Positions 1-7,943 are shown, counted from the stretch's first letter. The stretch: DNA of 15,835 bases from Cytophagaceae bacterium UBA6715 (GCA_002454335.1 DKIP01000031.1:2334-18168), one strand, 5' to 3'. The notes: generated by a model from the letters alone, not told the origin. Numbers and translations: made by a program.

Positions 1-303
1 GATCAGGTTTCTATGGCGATTGGTCGTGGAGGTCAAAACATCAAATTGGCAGGTAAATTAGTTGGGTACGAGATTGATGTATTCCGTGATGTACCGAAAG
101 AGGAGATGGATGATGAGGATGTAGAATTGACAGAATTCTCCAATGAGATTGAGGCTTGGATTTTGGATGAGCTTCATAAAATTGGATTGGATACAGCAAA
201 GCAGGTGTTGGCTTTATCTAAAGAAGAATTAGAGCGTAGAACGGAATTAGAAGAGGAAACCATCGAGGAGATCTTAGCTATTTTACGTTCTGAGTTTGAG
301 TAA
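1..303 (+). CDS. nusA: Transcription termination/antitermination protein NusA, C-terminal part (5' end outside window)
   Basis: The reading frame is open from base 1 (first codons Asp-Gln-Val-Ser) and ends at TAA 301-303, so only about the last 100 residues are present. The segment AIGRGGQNIKLAGKLVGYEI matches the second KH domain of NusA, with its GxGGQN RNA-contacting loop. It is followed by an acidic linker and a helical tail containing 'IGLDTAKQVLALSKEEL', which resembles the helix-hairpin-helix type C-terminal repeat of some NusA proteins. NusA binds RNA polymerase and nascent RNA and controls pausing, termination and antitermination. The next gene, 59 bases downstream on the same strand, is infB, the normal nusA-infB order, which supports the call. 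The domain identity is clear from sequence; the function is family knowledge. Confidence 0.93.
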   Translation, partial: DQVSMAIGRGGQNIKLAGKLVGYEIDVFRDVPKEEMDDEDVELTEFSNEIEAWILDELHKIGLDTAKQVLALSKEELERRTELEEETIEEILAILRSEFE

Positions 304-362
304 CACATGCGCTGAGTCGAGTAAGATTTTTAAATTGAAAGCATAAGTATTTAGTAATTTAT

Positions 363-3086
363 ATGGCAGAAGAGAAGACAATGCGATTAAGTCTTGTAGC
401 AAAGCAAATAAACATAGGAACGTCTACGATCCTACAGTTTCTTTCTGCTAAAGGGCATAAAGTCGATAACAACCCGAATGCAAAGCTTAATTTCGAGCAA
501 TTGAGTTTGTTAGCAGCAGAATATGGTGCAAACCATTTGTTGGCAACAGATGAGGCTCCTAAAAAGCCTGTTGAGGAGCTTGTCGTGCCAGCTCCCGTGG
601 TTGAGGAGAAGAAACCTGAGCCGGTTGCTGTAATAGAAGTTGCTCCAGAGCCTGTGAAAGAAGCAGCTCCAGCAGCACCTGAGGTGAAGGAAGAAAAGCC
701 GGAACCTGTAGCTGAAAAGCAAATAGGCCTAAAGGTTTTAGGTAAAATCGATTTGGACAAAAAGGGCAATCCAATTCCACCAAAACCAGCACCAAAACCC
801 GAGCCCATTGTGGAGAAAGCTCCAGAACCTGTTGTGGAGGAGAAGCCTGTTGTGGTAACTCCCGTTGCGCCTGTGGAGGCTATTATTACGCCTGAAGCAA
901 CGCCAGAGGCTCCTGTCGTGGAAGACATTCAATTGATCGAAGCCAAAGGAGAAACCTTAAAAGGTTTAACCGTATTAGGTAAGATTGAATTACCTGTTGA
1001 CAATGGCCGCGATAGCCATAACAAACACAAGCGTAAGCGTATTGTCAAAGAGGAGAAAAAGCCCGTTGTAAATGAACAACGGCCAAATAATCCGAATAAT
1101 GCCAATAATAAAAAGGATTTTGGTAAAAAGCCTGCACCGGGAACTAAGCAAGGAGGGCCTCGTGAGGAGCTATCAGATAAGGATATTCAAGAGCAAATCA
1201 AGGCTACGATGGCGCGCTTACAAGGTGCGACCAATAAGCAAAGTTTTGGTGCAGATAAACGTCGTGTAAAGCGTCGTGAACGTGCTGATGCTGAAGAGGC
1301 ACGTCAAATGGCTGAAGATGAAGAAGCAAAAGTATTGAAGGTGACAGAATTCGTTTCTGCGAGTGACTTAGCTTCTTTAATGGATGTTTCGGTGAATGAA
1401 GTTATCTCAACTTGTATGAGTTTGGGTATGTTCGTTTCGATCAACCAGCGTTTGGATGCGGAGGCGATTACGATCATTGCGGATGAATTCGGATACGAAG
1501 TCAACTTCATTTCAGCAGAAGAGGAAATCGATGCTGTGGAAGAAGAAGTAGAAGATGATCCAGCAGATTTAGTTCCTCGTGCACCGATCGTAACCATCAT
1601 GGGTCACGTTGACCACGGTAAAACATCCCTTTTGGATTATATCCGTAAGTCAAAAGTAACTGCGGGTGAGGCGGGTGGTATCACCCAGCACATCGGTGCG
1701 TATTCGGTAGAAACGGAATCAGGTAAGAAGATTACTTTCTTAGATACACCGGGTCACGAAGCCTTTACGGCGATGCGTGCTCGTGGTGCGAAGGTGACAG
1801 ATATAGTGATTATCGTGATTGCGGCGGACGACTCGGTCATGCCACAAACGAAGGAGGCGATCAACCACGCAATGGTTGCAGGTGCACCGATCGTCTTTGC
1901 ATTCTCGAAAGTAGATAAGGATGGTGCTAACACGGACAAGGTACGTGAAGAATTAGCAACCATGAATATGTTGGTGGAAGATTGGGGTGGTAAATACCAG
2001 TGCCAAGAAATTTCATCTAAATCAGGTTTAGGTATCAATGACTTGCTTGAAAAAGTATTGTTAGAGGCTGAAATGCTTGAGCTAAAAGCTAATCCTAAGA
2101 AGAAAGCTATCGGTTCTGTTATCGAGGCTGAATTGGATAAAGGTCGTGGATATGTTACCACGATGATGGTTCAAGACGGTACCTTGCACGTGGGTGACAT
2201 GATGTTAGCAGGCGACAACTACGGTCGTGTGAAAGCCATGTTTGATCACCACGGAAATAAGATTAAGAAAGCAGGCCCATCTACGCCAGTACAAGTACTA
2301 GGTTTAAATGGTGCTCCACAAGCAGGTGATAAATTAATCTGTTTGGAGAATGAGCGTGAGGCACGTGAGATTGCCAACAAGCGTGAGCAAATCTTGCGTG
2401 AGCAATCATTGCGTACTCGTAAGCACATTACCTTGGAGGAAATTGGTCGTCGGAAGGCGATTGGAACCTTCCGAGAATTGAACGTAATTGTGAAAGGTGA
2501 CGTGGATGGTTCGGTGGAGGCACTTTCGGATTCTCTATTGAAATTATCGACGGAGGAAGTTCAGGTTCGTATTATTCACAAAGGGGTAGGACAAGTTTCT
2601 GAGTCGGATGTGGCATTAGCTTCAACTTCAGATGCAGTTATTATTGCCTTCCAAGTACGTCCTTCGCAAAATGCACGTCGTATGGCGGATGCAGAGCAGA
2701 TTGAGATTCGTAACTATTCGATTATCTACCAAGCGATTGATGAAATCAAGGCGGCGATGGAAGGTATGTTGGCTCCTTCATTTGAAGAAGTTGTTACGGC
2801 GAACATCGAAGTTCGTGATGTATTTAAGATTTCAAAAATCGGTACGGTTGCAGGATGTTATGTCTTGGACGGAACGGTGAAACGTGCACATAAGATTCGC
2901 GTTATTCGTGACTTCGTTGTGATTCACGACGGTGAGATTTCAGCCTTGAAGCGTTTCAAAGACGATGTGGCTGAGGTTAAGTTTGGCTACGAATGTGGTA
3001 TGTCGATCAAAGGATTCAACGACCTAGAGGTAGGCGATAACTTAGAGTGCTACGAAATGAAAGAAGTAAAACGTACCTTGAAATAA
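363..3086 (+). CDS. infB: Translation initiation factor IF-2
   Basis: A GTPase of 907 residues that delivers initiator fMet-tRNA to the 30S subunit and promotes subunit joining in the cytoplasm. Residues about 5-55 form an IF2_N-type helical module. Residues 65-188 are a Pro/Glu/Val/Ala-rich linker, and 211-247 are basic and Asn-rich. A second IF2_N-like module lies at about 326-385. The G domain shows G1 GHVDHGKT (414-421), G3 DTPGH (461-465), a G4 that reads SKVD (515-518) where NKxD is usual, and G5 SSKSG (from 551). The C-terminal half carries the usual IF-2 domains that contact the ribosome and fMet-tRNA. The length fits the 900-1000 residues common in Bacteroidota. The ATG at 363 gives a normal MAEEKTMRLS start, with no Shine-Dalgarno in the AT-rich leader. 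It is probably co-transcribed with nusA and closed by the hairpin at 3104-3140. Confidence 0.98.
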   Translation: MAEEKTMRLSLVAKQINIGTSTILQFLSAKGHKVDNNPNAKLNFEQLSLLAAEYGANHLLATDEAPKKPVEELVVPAPVVEEKKPEPVAVIEVAPEPVKEAAPAAPEVKEEKPEPVAEKQIGLKVLGKIDLDKKGNPIPPKPAPKPEPIVEKAPEPVVEEKPVVVTPVAPVEAIITPEATPEAPVVEDIQLIEAKGETLKGLTVLGKIELPVDNGRDSHNKHKRKRIVKEEKKPVVNEQRPNNPNNANNKKDFGKKPAPGTKQGGPREELSDKDIQEQIKATMARLQGATNKQSFGADKRRVKRRERADAEEARQMAEDEEAKVLKVTEFVSASDLASLMDVSVNEVISTCMSLGMFVSINQRLDAEAITIIADEFGYEVNFISAEEEIDAVEEEVEDDPADLVPRAPIVTIMGHVDHGKTSLLDYIRKSKVTAGEAGGITQHIGAYSVETESGKKITFLDTPGHEAFTAMRARGAKVTDIVIIVIAADDSVMPQTKEAINHAMVAGAPIVFAFSKVDKDGANTDKVREELATMNMLVEDWGGKYQCQEISSKSGLGINDLLEKVLLEAEMLELKANPKKKAIGSVIEAELDKGRGYVTTMMVQDGTLHVGDMMLAGDNYGRVKAMFDHHGNKIKKAGPSTPVQVLGLNGAPQAGDKLICLENEREAREIANKREQILREQSLRTRKHITLEEIGRRKAIGTFRELNVIVKGDVDGSVEALSDSLLKLSTEEVQVRIIHKGVGQVSESDVALASTSDAVIIAFQVRPSQNARRMADAEQIEIRNYSIIYQAIDEIKAAMEGMLAPSFEEVVTANIEVRDVFKISKIGTVAGCYVLDGTVKRAHKIRVIRDFVVIHDGEISALKRFKDDVAEVKFGYECGMSIKGFNDLEVGDNLECYEMKEVKRTLK
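555..926 (+). repeat. Low-complexity Pro/Glu/Val coding repeats in infB linker
   Basis: Residues 65-188 of IF-2 are built from imperfect short units such as APEPV, KPEPV and VVEEKP, giving repeated DNA words like gctccagagcctgt and gctccagaacctgt. The region probably encodes a flexible, disordered tether between the N-terminal module and the rest of the protein. The longer words IGLKVLGKIDL (121-131) and, just beyond this interval, LTVLGKIEL (202-210) repeat a separate hydrophobic motif. The low complexity also produces long spurious open frames on the opposite strand. Confidence 0.75.
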
Positions 3087-3103
3087 GAGGAACGTTATGA
3101 AAC

Positions 3104-3140
3104 AAAATAGCCGTCCGTCGATTGATGGACGGCTATTTTT
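3104..3140. terminator. Bidirectional intrinsic terminator between infB and the convergent Wzz gene
   Basis: Bases 3104-3116 (aaaatagccgtcc) pair perfectly with 3127-3139 (ggacggctatttt), a 13-bp stem. Three further pairs (G-T, T-A, C-G) inside close on a four-base GATT loop. On the plus strand the stem runs into a T tract (ttttt to 3140), which suits termination of nusA-infB 18 bases after the infB stop. On the minus strand the mirrored A tract supplies tttt, so it can also end the opposing transcript. The structure is seen directly; function is inferred. Confidence 0.88.
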
Positions 3141-4242
3141 ATGCAAGAAGATCACGCACGTTGGCTGTTTTGAAAAATACCCCAATTAATGCGGTAAACA
3201 GTCCTAATAATAGTGATCCCGCCGTGATGAGTGTTCGTTTTGGGCTCGAACGTTTTAATGGGATTTGGGCGGGTTCTAATACCTTGAATACAGGTGTCTC
3301 TTTCTGTAATTTGATTTTAGCCTCCGTTGTTTGATTCGTTAAATTAGAATACACATTAAAAGCTAAATCAACTTCATATTGCAGCTTTTTGCCTTGATCT
3401 TTGGCCACATTCAAAAATACATTTCGATTCTGATCTTTGTAGTTGGAAAGAGTGAAAAGGGCTTGGTCATAGCGTTTGCGCGCCTCTGCTTGTCGGTCTA
3501 TCAAAAAACTTAGTTCTTTCCGTGCCTTTTCGGTACGGTATTGAATGATGTATTTACGTAATTGGGTTAATACGAGATTCGCCAAATTTGCCGACACGAC
3601 CGGGTCTTCCGTATTTGCGGTGATTTTGATAAGATTATTCTTCTTGTCAACTTCTACGGTGACGGCTTCTCTTAATTCTTTTAATGCGGCTGTTTCTTGT
3701 TTCGAAACATTGATTAAGTCCGAACTTAAAACGCCTTGAGGCACACTGATGCTTTCAAGGTCATTGCCTGCCTTACTTTTATCTTTCTTAAAGATTGGAA
3801 TTGGGGCATTGGAATTATCTTGTTTGAGGTAATCAGCTAATTTTATAAACTTTTTTTGTCTTAAATTGTAGACCTGTGATTGGCTAAGCTCCAATAAAAA
3901 AGGAACGCTTTGGACAATTTCTGGGTACATAGCCGGTTGGATAGCATCAGCTCCTGCCATGGCACCAGATAAGTTGATGCCTGCTAATCCTGCCAAAGAG
4001 GATAAGCCACCTAATCCTCCACTGCTGGAACCACCTAATTTTGAATCGACTTCAGGTAATAATTTTACTTGCGCTTCATATTCACTATCTCGTGTGAGTG
4101 AAAAAAGCGCACCAAGTGCTGTAAAGATTAGCGTGACAAGTAAGATGCTCAGTTTGTACTTGACAATGGCATTCCATATTTCAGAAAAATTGATTGAAAT
4201 TTCATCCGAATGCATTGGCTGGGGGACGTTTTGTTCGTTCAT
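3139..4242 (-). CDS. Wzz-family chain-length determinant / polysaccharide co-polymerase-like inner membrane protein
   Basis: A protein of 367 residues with the classical Wzz architecture. A short cytoplasmic N-terminus contains ISINFSEIWNAIVKYK (16-30), then a first membrane segment follows at about 31-50. A periplasmic part opens with a Gly/Ser/Leu-rich stretch (69-98) and continues into long helices likely to form a coiled coil (about 230-315). A Pro-rich entry, VLEPAQIPLKRSSPKR (321-336), leads into a second membrane segment at about 337-358. There is no Walker A or tyrosine-rich tail, so this is not a Wzc-type fused kinase. Family members set the length of, or couple synthesis to export of, O-antigen or exopolysaccharide. 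It lies 13 bases downstream of the SLBB export gene on the same strand, so the two are almost certainly co-transcribed and work together. The polymer cannot be told from the sequence. Its stop codon abuts the shared terminator. Confidence 0.88.
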   Translation of the reverse strand: MNEQNVPQPMHSDEISINFSEIWNAIVKYKLSILLVTLIFTALGALFSLTRDSEYEAQVKLLPEVDSKLGGSSSGGLGGLSSLAGLAGINLSGAMAGADAIQPAMYPEIVQSVPFLLELSQSQVYNLRQKKFIKLADYLKQDNSNAPIPIFKKDKSKAGNDLESISVPQGVLSSDLINVSKQETAALKELREAVTVEVDKKNNLIKITANTEDPVVSANLANLVLTQLRKYIIQYRTEKARKELSFLIDRQAEARKRYDQALFTLSNYKDQNRNVFLNVAKDQGKKLQYEVDLAFNVYSNLTNQTTEAKIKLQKETPVFKVLEPAQIPLKRSSPKRTLITAGSLLLGLFTALIGVFFKTANVRDLLA

Positions 4243-4255
4243 TTCGCTTGGCTGT

Positions 4256-6751
4256 TTACTTCGGGATGTTATTAATCAATGTGACAATGGCGATCGATAC
4301 AGAGACTAAGCTGGATGTTAATCCAATTGCCTCTGCTGGAGTAAGTCCTTTCTTGCGATTTTCTGGAAATGCCGGAATGACAATTTCTGAGCCTGGTTCG
4401 ATTCTTGGGTTTTTCTTAAAAATGAGGAACTTTCGAATCTGATTTGATATGCCGTTCGCATAGGTTACATACATTTTTTTGCGGTTCGCATTGACGGTGT
4501 AGCCTCCAGCTTCGGCAATGTATTCATTCAAGGAGAAATCTTCTTTATAGCTAACAGCCAATGGATTTTGTACAGCACCTGTTAGTTTGACAGTTTGCAA
4601 TAATCTCGGGATTGTTAATTCATCTCCTGCCATCAATTGAAGGTTTTCTTGAGATGCAGGGTTATCCAAGACCTCTTTTAAATTTACGCCCACTGTCATT
4701 GTTCCTCGCATTAATTTACCTCCCTCTAAATACCCTTCTGCCCGTAAACCTCCAGCTCGTTTAATTAAATCCGAGATGCGCTGTTGGTTGTTTTCAATGG
4801 CATAGGATCCCGGGAAATTGACCATGCCCACAATTTTAACTGAACGTTGTTCTTCGTAATTGGGTGCCCGACGAATCGAAATGATGTCAAAGGGTTGTAG
4901 AGCGATTTGATTTCCATCATTGGCAATTTTCAAACTGCCATCAATGGCAAAACTTATGATTTCAATTTTCGCTGATTGGGGGTCAGAATTTCCGTGTGAA
5001 ATGATTCTGCGCGCCAACTCTAAATTTGCATAACTTGCGGATTCCTTTAAACCTTTGGCTTGTAAGATTAGGTCTGCAACTTTCATGCCCTCTTTATATT
5101 CAAATTCACCGGGGGCATTCACTTCTCCCACGATGTTGACATAGCGTTTTTCGCGTAGCTGATTGATTGAGTAGACTTGCAAGATATCTTCCCGTTGAAG
5201 GCTTATATCGCTCGATTCACCTCGTAGGATTTTGCCTAAATCGATGGATAGTACCTCGGGGTCAAAATTTTCTTTCCGCCGGGTCAAGGTAGCCCGATTT
5301 AAAAAGGCATCTTCTCGCAAGCCTTCGGCTTTTTTAATTAAATCTTTGACAGTATTTAATCCTGCTTCGATTGCATAAGGACCAGGTCTAAAAACAGCTC
5401 CTTGAACCTCCACACGATTTTCATAGCGTTCTATAATCGTTCCTACCGTATACACATCTCCATTGTTGGGTAAGAACGTGTCAACCTCTTCCTGACTGAT
5501 ATTAAGTAATTTAATCTCTCGTGAGGTATTTCTGCGTACGTTGATTGTGTAGGTATATGCTTTCTCAGTAAAGCCTCCTGCATAGCGCAATAGGTCTTTG
5601 AAGCTTTCCCCTTTGACCATTTCATAGATGTAGGGACGTTTTACCTCGCCCATTAATTCTACCCGGTTTTCATAATCGCCCACACGGATAATGTCTTGGT
5701 CATTTAAGTGGATATTGTCTTTTTGGTCTGCGCGTAATAAGAAGTCGTATAAATCGAGTGTACGAATGACTTTATTTCCACGGATCACCCGAATATTTCG
5801 GAAAGATCCGTTTCGATTAGGGCCTCCTGCTAAGTACAAGGCGTTAAATACGGTTGCCAAAGATGATACGGTATAGGATCCTGGGAAGTTTACCTCACCC
5901 GTTAAAATAACTTTAATACTTCGTACGCCTGCGAGCGTAACTTGTGCTGAAGAGCCACTGCCTGGTTTATTCAAGCCTTGATATAGCTGACGTAATCTGC
6001 TGATGATACGTTCCCCTGCTGCATCGATGGATAAGCCATTCACATAAATGGGGCTTAAGTTTAGGATTTTAACCGTGCCCTCGGGGCTTACCGTTACTTT
6101 GAAATTGTCTAATACATCTCCAAAAATATGGATGTCTAATTCATCATCGGGGCCTAATTGATAATTCTTAGGTGTCGCAATTCGCATATCCGGCTCAAAC
6201 GTAAGTTTATCATTTTGAAAAAGACTAGCACCGAAAATCTTTTTGTCGAGGGAATTTGCCAAGCGCTTCTGTATGCTATTGTATTGATTCACCAAACTGT
6301 CGTTGTATATATCCAAAGGTTTCGCCAGTAATCTACGTTCTTCTAAATTTAGCGGACTTTCATGCAGTATGGGTTGGTTAACACGTGCTGGGTTGTTAAT
6401 GACAAAGGTTTTATTACTTCTACTTTCGTTGCTATTAGATACCTCCAGATTTTTTGATTTGTTACTTACTTCAGAGGCAGGCATTTGAATATTTCCCATT
6501 CGTTCGCGCATTTTGGCAATATCTGCTGCTGTATATCCTTGTGTCAAGGCAGCTTTTTCGATTTCGCTTTCCGACATACCACTTGCCTGTGCCTTATCCA
6601 TGAAAAGCTTCACTTCTGAATCAGAAAGGTCGTCAACATTGCGTTTGATCCCTAAATTGAACTGAGCCATACCTACATGCGAAATAAGCAAGCATAGGAT
6701 GCAGGCGATTCGAGTGAGTGTTGGACTAAGGTTTATTTTAAACTGCATCAT
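4256..6751 (-). CDS. SLBB-domain polysaccharide export protein (Wza-like, outer membrane/periplasm)
   Basis: A protein of 831 residues with a signal peptide at about 1-29 (cleavage likely after VGMA). Residues about 35-170 form a helical, Ser/Asn-rich region of unknown role. A polysaccharide export domain begins at about 197 with YQLGPDDELDIHIFG. It is followed by six SLBB-like units, each opening with a strand and a G-x-V-x-x-P turn, at about 279, 362, 446, 537, 637 and 720. A hydrophobic segment near the C-terminus (811-828) could be a membrane helix. Wza homologues form the outer-membrane channel for capsule or exopolysaccharide and are usually about half this size with two or three SLBB units; the long multi-SLBB form is familiar from Bacteroidota. 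The Wzz-type partner lies directly downstream. Start: two consecutive Met codons, and the first is used here. No lipobox sits in a convincing position, so lipid anchoring is doubtful. Confidence 0.9.
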   Translation of the reverse strand: MMQFKINLSPTLTRIACILCLLISHVGMAQFNLGIKRNVDDLSDSEVKLFMDKAQASGMSESEIEKAALTQGYTAADIAKMRERMGNIQMPASEVSNKSKNLEVSNSNESRSNKTFVINNPARVNQPILHESPLNLEERRLLAKPLDIYNDSLVNQYNSIQKRLANSLDKKIFGASLFQNDKLTFEPDMRIATPKNYQLGPDDELDIHIFGDVLDNFKVTVSPEGTVKILNLSPIYVNGLSIDAAGERIISRLRQLYQGLNKPGSGSSAQVTLAGVRSIKVILTGEVNFPGSYTVSSLATVFNALYLAGGPNRNGSFRNIRVIRGNKVIRTLDLYDFLLRADQKDNIHLNDQDIIRVGDYENRVELMGEVKRPYIYEMVKGESFKDLLRYAGGFTEKAYTYTINVRRNTSREIKLLNISQEEVDTFLPNNGDVYTVGTIIERYENRVEVQGAVFRPGPYAIEAGLNTVKDLIKKAEGLREDAFLNRATLTRRKENFDPEVLSIDLGKILRGESSDISLQREDILQVYSINQLREKRYVNIVGEVNAPGEFEYKEGMKVADLILQAKGLKESASYANLELARRIISHGNSDPQSAKIEIISFAIDGSLKIANDGNQIALQPFDIISIRRAPNYEEQRSVKIVGMVNFPGSYAIENNQQRISDLIKRAGGLRAEGYLEGGKLMRGTMTVGVNLKEVLDNPASQENLQLMAGDELTIPRLLQTVKLTGAVQNPLAVSYKEDFSLNEYIAEAGGYTVNANRKKMYVTYANGISNQIRKFLIFKKNPRIEPGSEIVIPAFPENRKKGLTPAEAIGLTSSLVSVSIAIVTLINNIPK

Positions 6752-6769
6752 GTACTTTCAATATTTCAG

Positions 6770-6801
6770 TAAAGGTAAAATTTTATGCTTATCCTTTCAA
6801 A
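6770..6801 (-). promoter_or_regulatory. Putative promoter of the SLBB-Wzz gene pair
   Basis: On the minus strand TTTG (6798-6801) and TACCTTTA (6770-6777) are 20 bases apart. This is one base off the Bacteroidota -33/-7 pattern TTTG / TAnnTTTG. It lies in the 50-base gap after the PorP-like gene and would give a leader of roughly a dozen bases before the start at 6751. If real, SLBB-Wzz can be expressed apart from the PorP-like gene. Judged by eye only. Confidence 0.4.
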
Positions 6802-7866
6802 TTAAAACTTCGGACAGGAAAGGTTTCGCTTCCACTTGACAAAGGGTTTTTTCAAGGAAAAATCGAAATCAAATAAATATGCCAAGGACAATTCATGTGC
6901 ACCTCCTGCGGCTGGCCCTAATGCCGATAGGGTTACATCGTAGGAGTAGCCTATAGAGAAATTGTCTTGTTTGTATCCGAGCAGGGCAACGATTGATTCT
7001 CGGTTTGGTAAGCCTATTTTTGATTTAGTAATTGGGATTCCTCGGTACCAGATTCCGATGACCATGGGAGACCAATTGACATAAGCACCCATGTCTAATT
7101 GTTGGAAATTTCCTTGTTGCTTATAATGTAAGACGGGACTAATGCTTTTTTCATTATTCCGATCTTCATACGAATCTGCTTCGTAGAAATTCTCTTGCAG
7201 GATGATTTTCGTGCCTATTTGCACACTCAATTTCGTTGCCAAAAGTTCCTCTGTGGATGATATTAAGGATTTATTTGGCTGATTTAGGTGGTGTGCGGAG
7301 AATCCGAACCAATAATTTCGGGTGTTTAACAAGCCTCCTACACTGAGGTCCATATAAGATCGTTGGTTATTTATATTGGATAACAAAGGGTCGCTACTAG
7401 TACCCCAACTTCCCGAATTCAGGAAATTATTGATTTGATCCCCCGAAATTAGATTACTCATATCCAGGCCACGATTCACATAGGCTCCTTGCATCCCAAG
7501 TGATAGTGTCTGGTCCGGACTCAAATCAATGTGATAGGCATATTGAAGTCCTAAGCTTGTTGTTTTTAAATTGGCAAATTGCTTATCGTTTGTAGCAATA
7601 ATCCCGATGCCACTGTTAATGCTTCCAATACTTAAATCGGCAGAAAAAGACGTAAATTGATAATTGGCCTCTAAATTAGGCCATTGGTTTCGATAGTTGA
7701 AATTGACCTTCGAGGTGCTGTTGATTCCTGCGAAGGCAGGAGATATCAAAAGGGGAGCCGAATAGAATTGCGACAATTGCGGATCTTGTGCTTGTCCCAA
7801 GAATGGAAGGCAAACAAAGATTAGGCGAAACACGAAAATGGCTAAGCTTTTTTTCATACCGCTCAT
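6802..7866 (-). CDS. PorP/SprF-family type IX secretion system outer-membrane protein
   Basis: A protein of 354 residues with a signal peptide (basic MSGMKKS, hydrophobic core, cleavage probably after GQA at 26). The mature start QDPQLSQFYSAPLLISPAFAG is the family hallmark. The rest alternates amphipathic strands with Gly and aromatic residues, consistent with an outer-membrane beta barrel, and it ends in a basic, aromatic tail. PorP/SprF proteins act in T9SS; SprF of Flavobacterium is needed to secrete the type B-sorted adhesin SprB, and such genes usually sit next to the gene of their cargo. Here the cargo-like gene is divergent, 77 bases away. Either Met1 (7866) or Met4 (7857) could be the start; Met4 gives a more typical MKKS signal peptide and a longer leader. 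The SLBB gene follows 50 bases downstream on the same strand. Confidence 0.92.
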   Translation of the reverse strand: MSGMKKSLAIFVFRLIFVCLPFLGQAQDPQLSQFYSAPLLISPAFAGINSTSKVNFNYRNQWPNLEANYQFTSFSADLSIGSINSGIGIIATNDKQFANLKTTSLGLQYAYHIDLSPDQTLSLGMQGAYVNRGLDMSNLISGDQINNFLNSGSWGTSSDPLLSNINNQRSYMDLSVGGLLNTRNYWFGFSAHHLNQPNKSLISSTEELLATKLSVQIGTKIILQENFYEADSYEDRNNEKSISPVLHYKQQGNFQQLDMGAYVNWSPMVIGIWYRGIPITKSKIGLPNRESIVALLGYKQDNFSIGYSYDVTLSALGPAAGGAHELSLAYLFDFDFSLKKPFVKWKRNLSCPKF

Positions 7867-7875
7867 TATAGCCCC

Positions 7876-7906
7876 GCAATTTAGGTCTTCGCTTTACAAA
7901 AACCAA
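7876..7906 (-). promoter_or_regulatory. Possible promoter of the PorP/SprF-like gene
   Basis: On the minus strand TTG (7904-7906) and TAAATTGC (7876-7883) are 20 bases apart, a weak match to TTG / TAnnTTTG. The implied transcription start lies within a few bases of Met1, which would favour translation from Met4. The match is weak and judged by eye. Confidence 0.25.
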
Positions 7907-7923
7907 TAAAATGCGTTAATTTG
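7893..7923 (+). promoter_or_regulatory. Possible promoter of the T9SS cargo gene
   Basis: On the plus strand TTTA (7893-7896) and TTAATTTG (7916-7923) are 19 bases apart, each one base off the TTTG / TAnnTTTG pattern. Transcription would begin close to the ATG at 7944. It overlaps the proposed minus-strand promoter in the 77-base divergent region, so the two genes may be expressed together or compete. Judged by eye. Confidence 0.3.
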
Positions 7924-7943
7924 TACGACCTGACCCAAAACCT

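Noticed and set aside
359..928. 189-codon open frame on the minus strand opposite infB, rich in Ser/Thr/Gly
   Set aside because: It mirrors the Pro/Glu/Val-rich linker of IF-2; low-complexity coding sequence leaves the opposite frame open. No family resemblance or start context.
1304..2161. Two open frames (98 and 135 codons) on the minus strand opposite infB
   Set aside because: Shadows of a highly conserved essential gene; their sequences have no recognisable domain.
4006..4038. Gly/Ser/Leu-rich stretch of the Wzz protein as a possible insertion or repeat expansion
   Set aside because: A similar Gly/Leu-rich segment after the first membrane helix is, as far as I recall, normal for Bacteroidota Wzz-type proteins.
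6692..6703. Possible lipobox Cys near the N-terminus of the SLBB protein
   Set aside because: The residues before Cys17/Cys20 do not form a proper L-x-G/A-C box, and the hydrophobic stretch continues past them to a normal signal peptidase I site at VGMA.
7858..7872. TATAAT-like hexamer on the minus strand just before the PorP-like gene
   Set aside because: It overlaps the start codon, and Bacteroidota promoters do not use the classical -10 hexamer.
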